Below, piece by piece: positions 34,133 through 44,029 of a stretch of DNA of 64,000 bases; the stretch's first letter is position 1; the number at the start of each line of letters is the position of its first letter. The stretch lies in contig NZ_NWVC01000009.1 of NCBI RefSeq assembly GCF_002374855.1, positions 1 through 64,000 of the forward strand, written 5' to 3'. This DNA comes from Sphingomonas adhaesiva (lineage in GTDB: Bacteria; Pseudomonadota; Alphaproteobacteria; Sphingomonadales; Sphingomonadaceae). Position numbers and translations under genes: made by a program. Under the pieces are notes generated by a model, which did no database searches, had not been told where the DNA came from, and saw only the letters and a list, made by a program, of their open reading frames with translations.

Positions 34133-35286
34133 TGCGGGCATTGCTCTGCGCCGGCGCGGCGACACTGGCGGCGCTGGCCGCTCCCGCTACGGCGGGGGTG
34201 GTCGGCGACGGCCAGCTGGCCGCGCTGTCGGCACGGTTGTTCCCGCTGCTGGATGCGGCCGGACGCGATCCGGCGGCGCTGGAGCGTCTGGCGACGGCGC
34301 CGGGGATGCAGGCCATCCTGCGGGGCCGACGCGCGCGCCGCGCGGCGTGCGGCACCGACCTCACCTGCCGGGCGCAGGCGCTGCTGTGGAACGACCAGGA
34401 GGCGGGGGCGGTGCGCAGCGCCGCCGCCGCCACGACGCTGACCGACGCCGACGACGGCCCCGCCGCGCAGGCCGATCGCGAGATCGCCGGTATCAACGTG
34501 ATCGTGCGCACCTACGCGCTGGGCGCCCCGCCCGCCACCGCGATCGACGGCCCTGGCACGCTGTCACCGCAGGATCGTCAGGCCCGCCTCCAGGCCGCCG
34601 ACTGGCTGGCCGACGCGCCCCGCGCGGGATCGGCGCAGTCGTTCGACCCCAGCATCGACTATGCGCTGGCGCTGCTCGACGTCAGCGATCGCACCGATGC
34701 GATCGGGCACGAGCCGCTGTCCGGCGGTGCCAATGCCGCCGCGATGGCGCGCACGAAAACGCTCGACTGGCGGCGCTATCGCTACGGTGCGATGATCGTG
34801 ACCGGGGTGGGACCGGAGATCGACGGCGAGCGGCTCAGCCCGTTCGGCAAATACCACCTGCGCCTCGCCGCGCAGCGGTTCGCGCAGGGCGACATCGCGT
34901 TCATCATCGTCAGCGGCGGCCGCGCGCACCCGCGCGCGACGCCGTTCACCGAGGCGGATGAGATGCGCAAGGCACTGATCGAACGCTATCGCATCCCAGC
35001 CGACGCGATCGTCAGCGAACCCTACGCCCGGCACACCACCACCAATCTGCGCAACGCCAGCCGCCTGTTGGCGCGGATGCACGCGCCGGCCGATGTCGAG
35101 ACGATCATCATCTGCAATCCGCTGCAGAGCAGCTACATCGAGAGCGCGCGCTTCACCGAACGCAACGCGGCGGAACTGGGCTATCAGCCCGGCCGGGTCG
35201 TCCGGCGGGTGTCGCCGACCGAACTGGTGTTCCGCCCGGCGCGCGCCGCCGATCGCGTCGACCCGCGCGACCCGCTCGATCCCTGA
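34132..35286 (+). CDS. Exported YdcF-like (DUF218) protein
   Basis: A 384-residue exported protein with a YdcF/DUF218 domain in its second half. The ATG at 34132 overlaps the receptor stop. A signal peptide (LLCAGAATLAALAAPATAG) is followed by about 160 residues of unassigned Ala-rich helical sequence. The DUF218 part shows the family order: YGAMIVTGVGPEI, FIIVSGGRAHPRATPFTEADEMRKAL, IVSEPYARHTTTNLRNASRL and IIICNPLQSSYI. The domain has a Rossmann-like fold of uncertain activity. In this operon it may process material brought to the receptor. Confidence 0.82.
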   Translation: MRALLCAGAATLAALAAPATAGVVGDGQLAALSARLFPLLDAAGRDPAALERLATAPGMQAILRGRRARRAACGTDLTCRAQALLWNDQEAGAVRSAAAATTLTDADDGPAAQADREIAGINVIVRTYALGAPPATAIDGPGTLSPQDRQARLQAADWLADAPRAGSAQSFDPSIDYALALLDVSDRTDAIGHEPLSGGANAAAMARTKTLDWRRYRYGAMIVTGVGPEIDGERLSPFGKYHLRLAAQRFAQGDIAFIIVSGGRAHPRATPFTEADEMRKALIERYRIPADAIVSEPYARHTTTNLRNASRLLARMHAPADVETIIICNPLQSSYIESARFTERNAAELGYQPGRVVRRVSPTELVFRPARAADRVDPRDPLDP

Positions 35287-35297
35287 AAGGAACCGCC

Positions 35298-36293
35298 ATG
35301 CGCCGCCTCGCGCTCGCCGCCGCCCTCGCCACCACTCTCGCCGTCGCGACCGTCCCCGTCACCGCTCATGCCTGGGGGGTCAGGGCACATGCCGTGATCG
35401 ACCGCGCTGCGATCCAGGCGATCCCGAACGACGGCCCGGTCTTCCTGCGCCGCCATGTCGACTATATCGCGGCATCGGCCTCGCTGCCGGACACGTGGCG
35501 CGACGATGCGGAAGGGTTCTCGAAGATCGCGGAGGATCCCAACCATGGCTGGTTCCGCGAACAATTCACCTTCCTGAGGCCGATCCCGCGATCGCGCCAC
35601 GAATTCGTCCTGGCGCTGTACAGGCGATATCTCGCGATCAAGGACGCGGACCCAGCCACCGCGGCGCGCACCAACGTCCGCTGGACCGGCACGCTGCCCT
35701 ATGCCGCGGTCGAGGCCTATCAGCGGCTGATCGTGTGCATGCGCGCGGTCCGCGCGGCGCGGGCCAGCGGCGGTGACGTATCGGTTCCCGAACAGCAATG
35801 CGCGTTCGAGGCGATCCTGCTGGGCCATTACATCGGCGACGGTTCGCAGCCGCTGCACGTATCGATCCATTCCGACGGCTGGCGCGGCGCCAACCCGAAC
35901 GGCTACACCCGCGACCGCAGCATCCACGGCCGGTTCGAAAGCCGCTTCGTCGACGCGATCGGGCTGACCACGGCGGATATCGCGCCGCGGATCGGCGCGC
36001 CGGCGAATCGGCAGGGCGACATGTTCGATGCGGTGCTGGCCTTCCTCGACACGTCCGGCAACCGGCTTGAGCGGGTCTACCAACTGGAAAAGCGCGACGG
36101 CTTCGCCAACGCCAACGATAAGGACGTGCGCGCGCTGGTCTACGAGCGGGCGGCGGTGGGCGCGGCGATGCTGCGCGACATGCTCTGCCGCGCCTGGGCG
36201 GAAAGCGCGGTGCCGCCGGCGAAGGTATCGCCCTCGCCGCTCGACCCGTCCAACCCGCGCTTCAACCCCGAAACCGGATCGGCCCCCGCCTGA
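35298..36293 (+). CDS. S1/P1-type zinc nuclease or phospholipase C family protein
   Basis: A 331-residue exported protein. The ATG at 35298 has AAAGGAA upstream, 11 bases after the YdcF-like stop. Signal cleavage after AHA would leave W26 as the mature N-terminus, which is the known zinc ligand of S1/P1 nucleases and bacterial phospholipase C, together with H31 (WGVRAH). Other ligands are in HVDYIAASASLPD and the HYIGDGSQPLHVSIH block. The family hydrolyses nucleic acids, nucleotides or phospholipids with three zinc ions. With the receptor and YdcF-like gene it forms a unit that may release phosphate-bearing nutrients outside the inner membrane. Confidence 0.84.
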   Translation: MRRLALAAALATTLAVATVPVTAHAWGVRAHAVIDRAAIQAIPNDGPVFLRRHVDYIAASASLPDTWRDDAEGFSKIAEDPNHGWFREQFTFLRPIPRSRHEFVLALYRRYLAIKDADPATAARTNVRWTGTLPYAAVEAYQRLIVCMRAVRAARASGGDVSVPEQQCAFEAILLGHYIGDGSQPLHVSIHSDGWRGANPNGYTRDRSIHGRFESRFVDAIGLTTADIAPRIGAPANRQGDMFDAVLAFLDTSGNRLERVYQLEKRDGFANANDKDVRALVYERAAVGAAMLRDMLCRAWAESAVPPAKVSPSPLDPSNPRFNPETGSAPA

Positions 36294-37621
36294 CGCCGCG
36301 CCAGCGCGCACAGCAGGCGCGCGTGGCGGGCGTGATCCAGTGTGAAGCCGCGCAGCAGCCAGATCGCCAGCATCGCGCCGGCCATCGGCACCCCCAGCCC
36401 AAGGGCGACCATTGCCGCCCGCACTACCGGCGGCTGGACCGTGTCAGGTACGTAGCCGATGCGATACAGCACCCAGCCGATCATCGCCGTGGAGGCGGCA
36501 CCGCTCGCCTTCACAAGGACGAGGTAGAAGGCGAACAACCCGGTTTCGAACCGGCGGCCGTGGCGCCATTCGACCACATCGACCGCGTCGGCCAGCAGCC
36601 CCCATGGCAACATGAACACGCTGGCAAAGCCGACGCCGGCCAGCGCCGCGCTCGCCAATTGGCCCGGCGGCCATGCCAGGCTGAGCGCGAAGCACAGCAG
36701 TCCGCCGGCGCTGACCGCATGGCCGGCGACGAGCAGCCGGGCCTTGTCGAAGCGATGCGACAGCGCGGTAAAGGCGATCACCCCGACGAACTGCCCCGCG
36801 GTCATCGCCCCCAGCAGCGCGGGGACCGACGCCGGCCGGGCCACGACATAGCCGCCCAGATAGATCAGCATCCGCCCGAAACACGGCATCGCAAAGCCTG
36901 TCAGCAGCGCCAGCGCCCCCATCCCCAGCACCATCGGATCGCGCAACGGAACCGCGATCCGGTCGCCCCGCAACTCATCGGCGCCGCCGCTCCCGTCACG
37001 TCGGCCGGACGACCACACGCACAGCAGCATCGTCACCGCAAAGGCGACGCCGACCGCGAACCCGGTGACGGCCAGCGCCCCGAACTGCCCGGCGCGTCCC
37101 GCCTGCTGCACGATCGGGGTCAGGACCGCGGCGATCAGCAAAGCGCTGGCGGTGCTGAAGAACAGCCGGTATCCCGACACGCGCCCGCGTGCGCGGCTGT
37201 CGCGGCTGACCTGCGCCATCAGCGCGTTGTGCGGGACGTCGACGACGGCATAGGCGCCCCGGAACACCAGGATCGCCGCCGCCAGCATCCATGGCTGGTG
37301 GAGGCCCAGCGCGGGCATGGCGTAGATCAGCGCGAACGCCGCCCCGCACGGTACCGCCGCCAGCGCCACGATCCAGCGATAGCCGCGCCCCGCCGCGCGA
37401 CCGCGCAGGACCATGCGGGCCGCTGCCAGATCGAAGATCAGGTCGCCCATCACCGCGAACAGCATCAGCGCCGCCGCACGCGCGCCGCCCAGCCCCAGCA
37501 CATCGGTCAGCAGGAACAGGATGGTCAGGTCCGCCGCGCCGAACACCAGCGCCTTGCCGAAATTGCCCGACGAATAGGCCAGCATCCGCCCCTCGGCGGC
37601 GACATGGGTCATCGAAGGCAT
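36140..37621 (-). CDS. MFS transporter of the GPH (glycoside-pentoside-hexuronide) type
   Basis: An inner-membrane carrier of 493 residues with about twelve hydrophobic segments. The ATG at 37621 is chosen; a longer upstream frame adds only charged sequence. The GPH-like signature is DVPHNALMAQVSRDSRARGRVSGYR in the first half, and LLADAVDVVEWRHGRRFETGLFAF in the second. Such carriers import sugars or glycosides with H+ or Na+. The C-terminal tail after about residue 440 is polar and overlaps the S1/P1-type gene by 154 bases on the other strand, which is unusually long for convergent genes. Confidence 0.85.
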   Translation of the reverse strand: MPSMTHVAAEGRMLAYSSGNFGKALVFGAADLTILFLLTDVLGLGGARAAALMLFAVMGDLIFDLAAARMVLRGRAAGRGYRWIVALAAVPCGAAFALIYAMPALGLHQPWMLAAAILVFRGAYAVVDVPHNALMAQVSRDSRARGRVSGYRLFFSTASALLIAAVLTPIVQQAGRAGQFGALAVTGFAVGVAFAVTMLLCVWSSGRRDGSGGADELRGDRIAVPLRDPMVLGMGALALLTGFAMPCFGRMLIYLGGYVVARPASVPALLGAMTAGQFVGVIAFTALSHRFDKARLLVAGHAVSAGGLLCFALSLAWPPGQLASAALAGVGFASVFMLPWGLLADAVDVVEWRHGRRFETGLFAFYLVLVKASGAASTAMIGWVLYRIGYVPDTVQPPVVRAAMVALGLGVPMAGAMLAIWLLRGFTLDHARHARLLCALARRQAGADPVSGLKRGLDGSSGEGDTFAGGTALSAQARQSMSRSIAAPTAARS

Positions 37622-37737
37622 GGCGTGCGCGCACCTCAAGCGGCCGGTTTCGGTCGCCGCGTACGGCCGATCATGGCCTTTGCGCAACGGTTGTTCTATC
37701 GACGCGCGCCATGACGCGAAGCAGCAGGCGCGAAGCG

Positions 37738-40134
37738 ATGACGATGCGGGTGGCGCGGTGGTGCGCGATGCTGGCGGCGGGGCTGCTGCTCGCCCCGGGA
37801 ACAGGCATGGCGCAGCCGTCGCCGGTGGATGCCGCCACGGCGCAGCTGGCGCAGGCGGAAAGCGACTTGCGGTCCGTCGATCGCGCGCTGGACGGCCGGA
37901 TCACCCCGGACCAGCGCGCCGACCTGCGCGATACCGCGACCGGCGCGCGCGGCGCCGCACTGGCCGCGGCCAGCCAATTGTCGCAACAGCTGGCGCTGAT
38001 CGACGCGCGGCTGGCGCAGCTCGGCCCCTCCCCTGCCGCGGGCGAGGCGGCGGACATCCGCGGCGAGCGCGCGCGGCTGACGAAACAGCGCAACCTGCTC
38101 GATTCCGCGGTCAAGCGCGGGCGCCTGCTGGGGGTCGAAGCCGATCAGCTGGCCGACGAGATCACGCAAAGCCAAGCCGAACAATTCGGGCAGATGATCT
38201 CTACCCGCGTCGCCTCCCCCGTCACGCCAGCCTTCTGGTCGGCAGTACTTCATGCCGCACCGCGCGACACGCGGCGGGTGGCGATGCTGGTCGCGCACGG
38301 CGCCGACAGCGTCGCACAGGGACGCCGGGGCGCGCTGCCATGGGCGGCAGTGCTCGGGCTGGCGGCGGCGGTCGCGATCATGCTGCCGGGCCGGCTGGCC
38401 GCGCAGCGCCTCGCGCTGCGGCTGCTGATCGACGGCGCGCCGGGTCACCGCGTCCGGCGATCGGCCAATGCGATCTGGCGCATCCTGGTCGGTACGCTGG
38501 CGCCGCTACTGGCGACGGGCGCGCTGGTGGCAGGGCTTCGATGGTCGGGGCTGCAGCCGCAGGGTTGGGATACCCTGTTCGACGCGCTGGTCGCGGCGGC
38601 GTCGTTCGCCGGCTTCGCCGCGTCCACCACCGGCGCGCTGCTGATGCGGCACCAGCCGACGTGGCGGGTCGCGCCGATCGCCGACGACGTCGCGCATCAC
38701 CTGCGCCCGTTCAGCTGGCCGCTGGCAGCGCTCGTCGCCTTCGCGATCCTGGCGCAGGCGGTGATCACCGCCACCGGGATCAGCGGCGCCGCGGTCAGCG
38801 CGACGCAGGTGGCGGAAGTAATGCTGCACCTGGCGCTGATCGTCGGCGCGCTGGTGGCGGTGGCGCGGCTGCGCGCCGCGCGGGCCGACGCCGATGCGGA
38901 CACCCCTGCCCGCGCCGGGCTGGGCGCCGCTTCCGTGGTCGCATGGGGGATGGTGGCGACGGCGCTGATCGCGCTGCTGATCGGCTATCTGGGCTTCGCG
39001 CTGTTCGTCGTCCAGCTGGCGGCCTGGGCGGTCATCCTGGGCAGTGCGGTCTATCTGCTGATGGCCGCGGTGGACGATATCGCGGTGACCGTCTTCACCC
39101 GCGACAGCCCCGCCGGGCGCATCCTGTCGCGCGCGCTGGGCGTGCGCGGCACGTTGATCGACCAGTTCGGCGTGCTGCTGTCGGGCGTGCTGCGCGTGAT
39201 GCTGGCGATCGCGGCGCTGGGCCTGCTGTTCTTCCCGTTCGGCGCGGGCGACGGAGTCGGCTCGATGTTCGGCCGCCTCGCGACGCTGGCATCGGGGGTG
39301 ACGGTCGGCGGGATCTTCATCTCGCCGGGTGCGATCCTGCGCGGGCTGGCGGTGCTGTTCATCGGCCTGACGCTGCTGCGTGCGTTCATGCGCTGGCTGG
39401 AGGGCAAGTTCTTGCCGGCGACCGACCTGGACGGATCGGGGCGCAATTCGATCAGCCTGGTCGCGCGCTACGTGGGTGTCGCGCTGGCGGTGATCTGGGC
39501 GCTGGCGTCGCTGGGGATCGGGGTGGAGCGGATCGCGCTGCTACTGTCGGCGCTGTCGGTGGGTATCGGCTTCGGCCTTCAGGCGATCACCTCGAACTTC
39601 GTGTCGGGGCTGATCCTGCTGGCGGAGCGGCCGATCAAGATCGGCGACCTGGTGCGGATCGGCACCGACGAAGGCGACGTGAAGCGGATCAGCGTGCGAT
39701 CGACCGAGATCGAGCTGCCGGACCATTCGACATTGATCGTCCCCAATTCCGAACTGATTACCAAGACCGTCCACAACAAGACGCTGGCCAGCCCGCTGGG
39801 GCGCATCCAGATCCAGTTCTCGATCCCGATCGAGGCCGATGCCGATGCCGCGCGGGACATCATCGCCAGCGCCTTTGCCGCGGAGGAAGCGGTGCTGGAC
39901 GATCCCGCCCCCGCGGTGTTCATCGATTCGATTGTCGACGGGCGCGTGTTCTTCAACTGCTTCGCGCATGTCGCCAGCCCGCGCGCCGCCTATCGCACGC
40001 GCAGCCAGCTGTTCACCGTCATCCTGCGGCGTTTCCGCGAGGACGGGATCGAATTGGGCACCGTGCCGCAGCGGATGGAGCTGATCCGCACGCCGGGCGA
40101 TCCGCTGCCACCGCAGACGCAGCCCCCCGCCTAG
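37738..40134 (+). CDS. DUF3772 domain mechanosensitive channel of the MscS family
   Basis: A 798-residue membrane protein. The ATG at 37738 places a good signal peptide first (ARWCAMLAAGLLLAPGTGMAQ); an in-frame ATG at 37711 is an alternative. The periplasmic DUF3772 region with coiled-coil helices spans about residues 30-190; about eleven membrane segments follow. The MscS pore and beta domain are at 610-750, with VGIGFGLQAITSNFVSGLILLAERPIKIGD, HSTLIVPNSELITKTVHN and a C-terminal alpha/beta domain. It would release solutes on osmotic downshock. It stands between the MFS and glgX genes with no obvious operon partner. A parallel frame of similar length is a shadow, rich in Arg and Gly. Confidence 0.92.
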   Translation: MTMRVARWCAMLAAGLLLAPGTGMAQPSPVDAATAQLAQAESDLRSVDRALDGRITPDQRADLRDTATGARGAALAAASQLSQQLALIDARLAQLGPSPAAGEAADIRGERARLTKQRNLLDSAVKRGRLLGVEADQLADEITQSQAEQFGQMISTRVASPVTPAFWSAVLHAAPRDTRRVAMLVAHGADSVAQGRRGALPWAAVLGLAAAVAIMLPGRLAAQRLALRLLIDGAPGHRVRRSANAIWRILVGTLAPLLATGALVAGLRWSGLQPQGWDTLFDALVAAASFAGFAASTTGALLMRHQPTWRVAPIADDVAHHLRPFSWPLAALVAFAILAQAVITATGISGAAVSATQVAEVMLHLALIVGALVAVARLRAARADADADTPARAGLGAASVVAWGMVATALIALLIGYLGFALFVVQLAAWAVILGSAVYLLMAAVDDIAVTVFTRDSPAGRILSRALGVRGTLIDQFGVLLSGVLRVMLAIAALGLLFFPFGAGDGVGSMFGRLATLASGVTVGGIFISPGAILRGLAVLFIGLTLLRAFMRWLEGKFLPATDLDGSGRNSISLVARYVGVALAVIWALASLGIGVERIALLLSALSVGIGFGLQAITSNFVSGLILLAERPIKIGDLVRIGTDEGDVKRISVRSTEIELPDHSTLIVPNSELITKTVHNKTLASPLGRIQIQFSIPIEADADAARDIIASAFAAEEAVLDDPAPAVFIDSIVDGRVFFNCFAHVASPRAAYRTRSQLFTVILRRFREDGIELGTVPQRMELIRTPGDPLPPQTQPPA

Positions 40135-40244
40135 CGTATCCGAGGCTGATCCACCGCAACCGCAGATGAATTTTCTTACCCCGTGCGACGAACCGTGCGA
40201 TCGTGGGTTGTGCGCCTGCGAACGATAAAAAGGGGTTCGGATCG

Positions 40245-42344
40245 TTGGACACATTGCCGGACCGGCTGCAGCCGGGCTCGCCCTATCCGCTTGGTGCGAC
40301 CTTCGACGGTGAAGGCGTCAATTTCGCGGTCTTTTCGGCCAATGCCGATGCGATCGACCTGTGCATCTTCGATCCCGGCGGTCGCCGCGAACTGGGCCGA
40401 CTGCCGCTGCCGGAATGCACCGACGAAGTGTGGCACGGCTATCTGCCCGATGTCGGGCCGGGCCTCACCTACGGCTTTCGCGCGCATGGCCGGTATGAGC
40501 CGGAGGCCGGCCACCGGTTCAACCCCAACAAGCTGCTGCTCGATCCCTATGCGCGCAAGCTGCAAGGGCAGATCAAATGGACCGACGCGCTCCACGGCTA
40601 TCGCATCGGATCGCGCAAGGAAGATTTGTCGTTCGACAAGCGCGACAGCGCGCCCGCCATGCCCAAGGCGGTGGTCGTCGACGATCACTGGGACTGGTCG
40701 CGCGATACCCGCCCGAACACGCCCTGGTCGGACACCGTCATCTACGAAGCGCACGTCAAGGGGCTGACGAAGCTGATGGAGGAGGTGCCGGCGCGCGAAC
40801 GCGGCACCTACGCCGCGCTCGGCCATCCCGCGGTGATCCGCCACCTGAAGCGGATCGGCGTTACCGCGATCGAACTGCTACCGATCCACGCGTTCACGCA
40901 GGACCGCTTCCTTCAGGAAAAGGGGCTGCGCAACTATTGGGGCTATAACACGCTCGGCTTCTTCGCTCCTGAGCAGGGCTATATGTCCTCGGAGCATCAG
41001 GACGAGCTGCGCCGCGCCGTCCACCGTCTGCACAAGGCCGGGATCGAGGTGATCCTGGACGTCGTCTACAACCACACCTGCGAAGGGTCGGAACGCGGCC
41101 CGACGCTGTCGTGGCGCGGACTGGACAATGCCAGCTACTACCGGCTGGTCGCCGACAATCCGCGCTACACGATCAACGACACCGGCACCGGCAACACGCT
41201 GAACATGAGCAAGGCGCGCGTGATCCAGATGGTGGCGGATTCGCTGCGCTACTGGGCGACGAGTTTCGGTATCGACGGCTTCCGGTTCGACCTTGGCCTG
41301 ACGCTGGGGCGCGAGGCGACGGGGTTCGATCCGGGGGCGGCGTTCTTCGACGTGCTGCGCCAGGATCCGGTGCTGGGCCGGCTGAAGCTGATCGCCGAGC
41401 CTTGGGACGTCGGGCCGGGCGGCTACCAGCTCGGCAATTTCCCGCCGGGCTTCGCCGAATGGAACGACAAGTACCGCGACACGGTGCGCGAATATTGGCG
41501 CGGAGAACCGGGCAAGCGCGGCGATCTGGCCGCGCGGCTGGCGGGGTCGGGCGACCTGTTCGATCGCCGCGCGCGGCGCCCGTGGGCGAGCGTCAACCTG
41601 CTGGCGGCGCATGACGGCTTCACGCTGGCCGATACGGTGATGTACGAGGAGCGCCACAACGAGGCGAATGGCGAGGATAATCGCGACGGTCATTCGCACA
41701 ACGCCTCGCGCAACTGGGGCGCCGAGGGGCCGACCGACGATCCGGCGATCAACGACGCGCGCGGGCGGGTGATGCGCTCGATGCTGACCACGCTGATGGC
41801 GTCGCTGGGCACGCCGATGCTGGTCGCGGGCGACGAATTCGGCCGGACGCAAAAGGGCAACAACAATGCCTATTGTCAGGACAACGCTATCAGCTGGCTC
41901 GACTGGAACGCCGCCGCGACGCCGGAGGGGCAGGCGCAGATCGATTATGTCGCGCGTCTGGCGGAGCTGCGGCGGCGCTATCCGGTGCTGCATGCCGCGA
42001 CCTTCCTGTACGGGCAGGATTCCCCTGGACACGGCATCAACGACGTCGAATGGTGGGACGAGCGCGGGCAGCAATTGTCGGCGGAGGATTGGGACAATCC
42101 CGATGGCCGCGCGCTGATGATGCGACGCGCGGTCCGCACCGATGACGGTCAGGTGGAGGCGGTGTCGCTGCTGCTGAACGCCAGCGGCGATCCCGTGACC
42201 TTCCACCTGCCGCCGCCGCACGCCAGCCGCACCGTGCTGATCGACAGCGCCCGCCCCGACCAAGGGGAGATCGCGATCGACGACAGTTACGAGGTCGCAC
42301 CGCAGGGTGCGGTTCTGGTCACGTGGCGGAGCGCATTCGAATGA
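40245..42344 (+). CDS. glgX: Glycogen debranching enzyme GlgX
   Basis: A GH13 debranching enzyme of 699 residues that cuts alpha-1,6 branches from glycogen. The start is taken as TTG 40245, since it has AAGGGG at a good distance and gives the usual N-terminus just before LQPGSPYPLGATFDGEGVNFAVFS; a GTG at 40203 is possible. An N-terminal CBM48-like domain (20-130) precedes the catalytic barrel. The nucleophile is D349 in DGFRFDL and the acid E385 in IAEPWDVG; NHTCEGSE and LLAAHDGFTLAD are further conserved blocks. It is first in the glgX-treZ-malQ-treY operon, with a four-base overlap to treZ. Confidence 0.93.
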   Translation: MDTLPDRLQPGSPYPLGATFDGEGVNFAVFSANADAIDLCIFDPGGRRELGRLPLPECTDEVWHGYLPDVGPGLTYGFRAHGRYEPEAGHRFNPNKLLLDPYARKLQGQIKWTDALHGYRIGSRKEDLSFDKRDSAPAMPKAVVVDDHWDWSRDTRPNTPWSDTVIYEAHVKGLTKLMEEVPARERGTYAALGHPAVIRHLKRIGVTAIELLPIHAFTQDRFLQEKGLRNYWGYNTLGFFAPEQGYMSSEHQDELRRAVHRLHKAGIEVILDVVYNHTCEGSERGPTLSWRGLDNASYYRLVADNPRYTINDTGTGNTLNMSKARVIQMVADSLRYWATSFGIDGFRFDLGLTLGREATGFDPGAAFFDVLRQDPVLGRLKLIAEPWDVGPGGYQLGNFPPGFAEWNDKYRDTVREYWRGEPGKRGDLAARLAGSGDLFDRRARRPWASVNLLAAHDGFTLADTVMYEERHNEANGEDNRDGHSHNASRNWGAEGPTDDPAINDARGRVMRSMLTTLMASLGTPMLVAGDEFGRTQKGNNNAYCQDNAISWLDWNAAATPEGQAQIDYVARLAELRRRYPVLHAATFLYGQDSPGHGINDVEWWDERGQQLSAEDWDNPDGRALMMRRAVRTDDGQVEAVSLLLNASGDPVTFHLPPPHASRTVLIDSARPDQGEIAIDDSYEVAPQGAVLVTWRSAFE

Positions 42345-44029
42345 TCGGCTGGGGGCCGCAGCCAGACGCGGACGGCACAACCCGTTTCCGGCTGTGGGCG
42401 CCGGATGCCGATGCGGTCACGCTGGAGGTAGAGGGCGCCGCGCCCGTCGCGATGACCGCCACCGGTGAGGGCTGGATGGCCGCCAACGCCCCTTCCCCGC
42501 CCGGCACCCGCTATCGCTTCCGCATCGGCGACACCGCGGTACCCGACCCCGCATCGCGCGTGCAGTCCGGCGGCGTCCATGGGTGGAGCGTGGTCACCGC
42601 GTCGGGGTTCGACTGGCGGCATGACGACTGGCGCGGGCGTCAGTGGCACGAAACCGTGCTGATCGAACTTCACCCCGGCACGATGGGCGGATTCGCCGGG
42701 ATCGCGAGGCAGCTGGCGTCGCTGGCGCAGCTGGGGATCACCGCGATCGAGCTGATGCCGGTCGGCGCGTTCGGCGGCACGCGTGGCTGGGGTTATGACG
42801 GGGTGCTGCCCTATGCGGTGCAGGAAGATTACGGGTCGCCCGATGATCTGCGCGCGCTGGTCGATGCCGCGCACGGCCATGGCATTTCGGTGTTCCTGGA
42901 CGTCGTCTACAACCACTTCGGGCCGGACGGGAATTACCTGAACCTCTACGCCGCGCGGTTCTTCGACGCGGACGTCGATACGCCGTGGGGCGGTGCGGTC
43001 GCCGTGGCGGAGGAGGCGGTGGCGCGCTTCTTCATCGACAACGCGCTGATGTGGCTGCGCGATTATCGCATCGACGGGCTGCGGTTCGACGCGGTGCATG
43101 CGATCCGCAGTCCCGCGTTCCTCGACCGGATGGCGCGCGAGATCCGGGCGGCGCTGCCCGACCGGCACGTCCATCTCGTACTCGAAAACGAGGAGAATGA
43201 CGCCGCGCGTCTGGCACGCGGCGGCTATGACGCACAGTGGAACGACGATTTCCACAACGTCCTCCACGTCCTGCTGACCGGCGAGCGTGATTCCTATTAC
43301 GCCGATTTCGCGGATCGCCCCGCCCAGCGGCTTGCGCGATGCCTGACGGAAGGCTTCATCTATCAGGGCGAGGGATCGGCTAATCACGACGGCGCGTCGC
43401 GCGGCACGCCCAGCGCGCACCTGCCGCCGACGGCGTTCGTCGCCTTCCTGCAGAACCACGACCAGGTCGGCAATCGCGCCATGGGGGAGCGGCTGATATC
43501 GCTGACCGATCCGGCACGGCTGCGCGCGGCGACCGCGCTGCTGCTGCTGTCGCCGCAGATCCCGATGCTGTTCATGGGTGAGGAACAGGGCAGCGAGACG
43601 CCGTTCCTGTTCTTCACCGATTTCCATGACGAACTCGCCAATGCGGTGCGCGAAGGGCGCCGCCGGGAATTCGCGAGATTCGCCGCCTTCGCCGATCCGG
43701 ACGCTCGCGCGGCCATCCCCGACCCCAACGCTGCCGCCACCTTCGATGCGTCGCGCGCCACACCGGGGCCGGCGGCGGACGATTGGCGGACCTTCTACCG
43801 CCACCTGCTGGCGCTGCGGCATACACGCATCGTTCCGCACCTGGCGGGTGCGACCGCGCTGGATGCGTCCGCCACCGGCGATGCCGCGGTTACCGCGCGC
43901 TGGCGGCTGGCGGACGGCAGCACATTGGGCTTTGCGGTCGACCTTGGCGATGTCCCCGCCCCGCTGCCGACCCCGCCGGGGGTGATCGTCACCGACAGCA
44001 CGCGCTTCGTCGCCTGGATCGCGCCGTGA
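42341..44029 (+). CDS. treZ: Malto-oligosyltrehalose trehalohydrolase TreZ
   Basis: A GH13 enzyme of 562 residues that releases trehalose from maltooligosyl-trehalose made by TreY. The ATG at 42341 overlaps the glgX stop (ATGA); a GTG at 42323 is less likely. The N-terminal E-set domain begins IGWGPQPDADGTTRFRLWAP. The barrel shows GWGYDGVLPYAVQEDYG (a TreZ signature), the nucleophile D250 in DGLRFDAVHAI, the acid E282 in LVLENEEND and QNHDQVGNRAMGERL. Length is normal. It is translationally coupled to glgX and malQ. Confidence 0.93.
   Translation: MIGWGPQPDADGTTRFRLWAPDADAVTLEVEGAAPVAMTATGEGWMAANAPSPPGTRYRFRIGDTAVPDPASRVQSGGVHGWSVVTASGFDWRHDDWRGRQWHETVLIELHPGTMGGFAGIARQLASLAQLGITAIELMPVGAFGGTRGWGYDGVLPYAVQEDYGSPDDLRALVDAAHGHGISVFLDVVYNHFGPDGNYLNLYAARFFDADVDTPWGGAVAVAEEAVARFFIDNALMWLRDYRIDGLRFDAVHAIRSPAFLDRMAREIRAALPDRHVHLVLENEENDAARLARGGYDAQWNDDFHNVLHVLLTGERDSYYADFADRPAQRLARCLTEGFIYQGEGSANHDGASRGTPSAHLPPTAFVAFLQNHDQVGNRAMGERLISLTDPARLRAATALLLLSPQIPMLFMGEEQGSETPFLFFTDFHDELANAVREGRRREFARFAAFADPDARAAIPDPNAAATFDASRATPGPAADDWRTFYRHLLALRHTRIVPHLAGATALDASATGDAAVTARWRLADGSTLGFAVDLGDVPAPLPTPPGVIVTDSTRFVAWIAP

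Noticed and set aside
37620..40169. Open frame of 849 codons parallel to the MscS-type channel gene
   Set aside because: The product is a stretch of Arg, Gly and Ala with no family features, while the other frame has a complete channel protein with a signal peptide.
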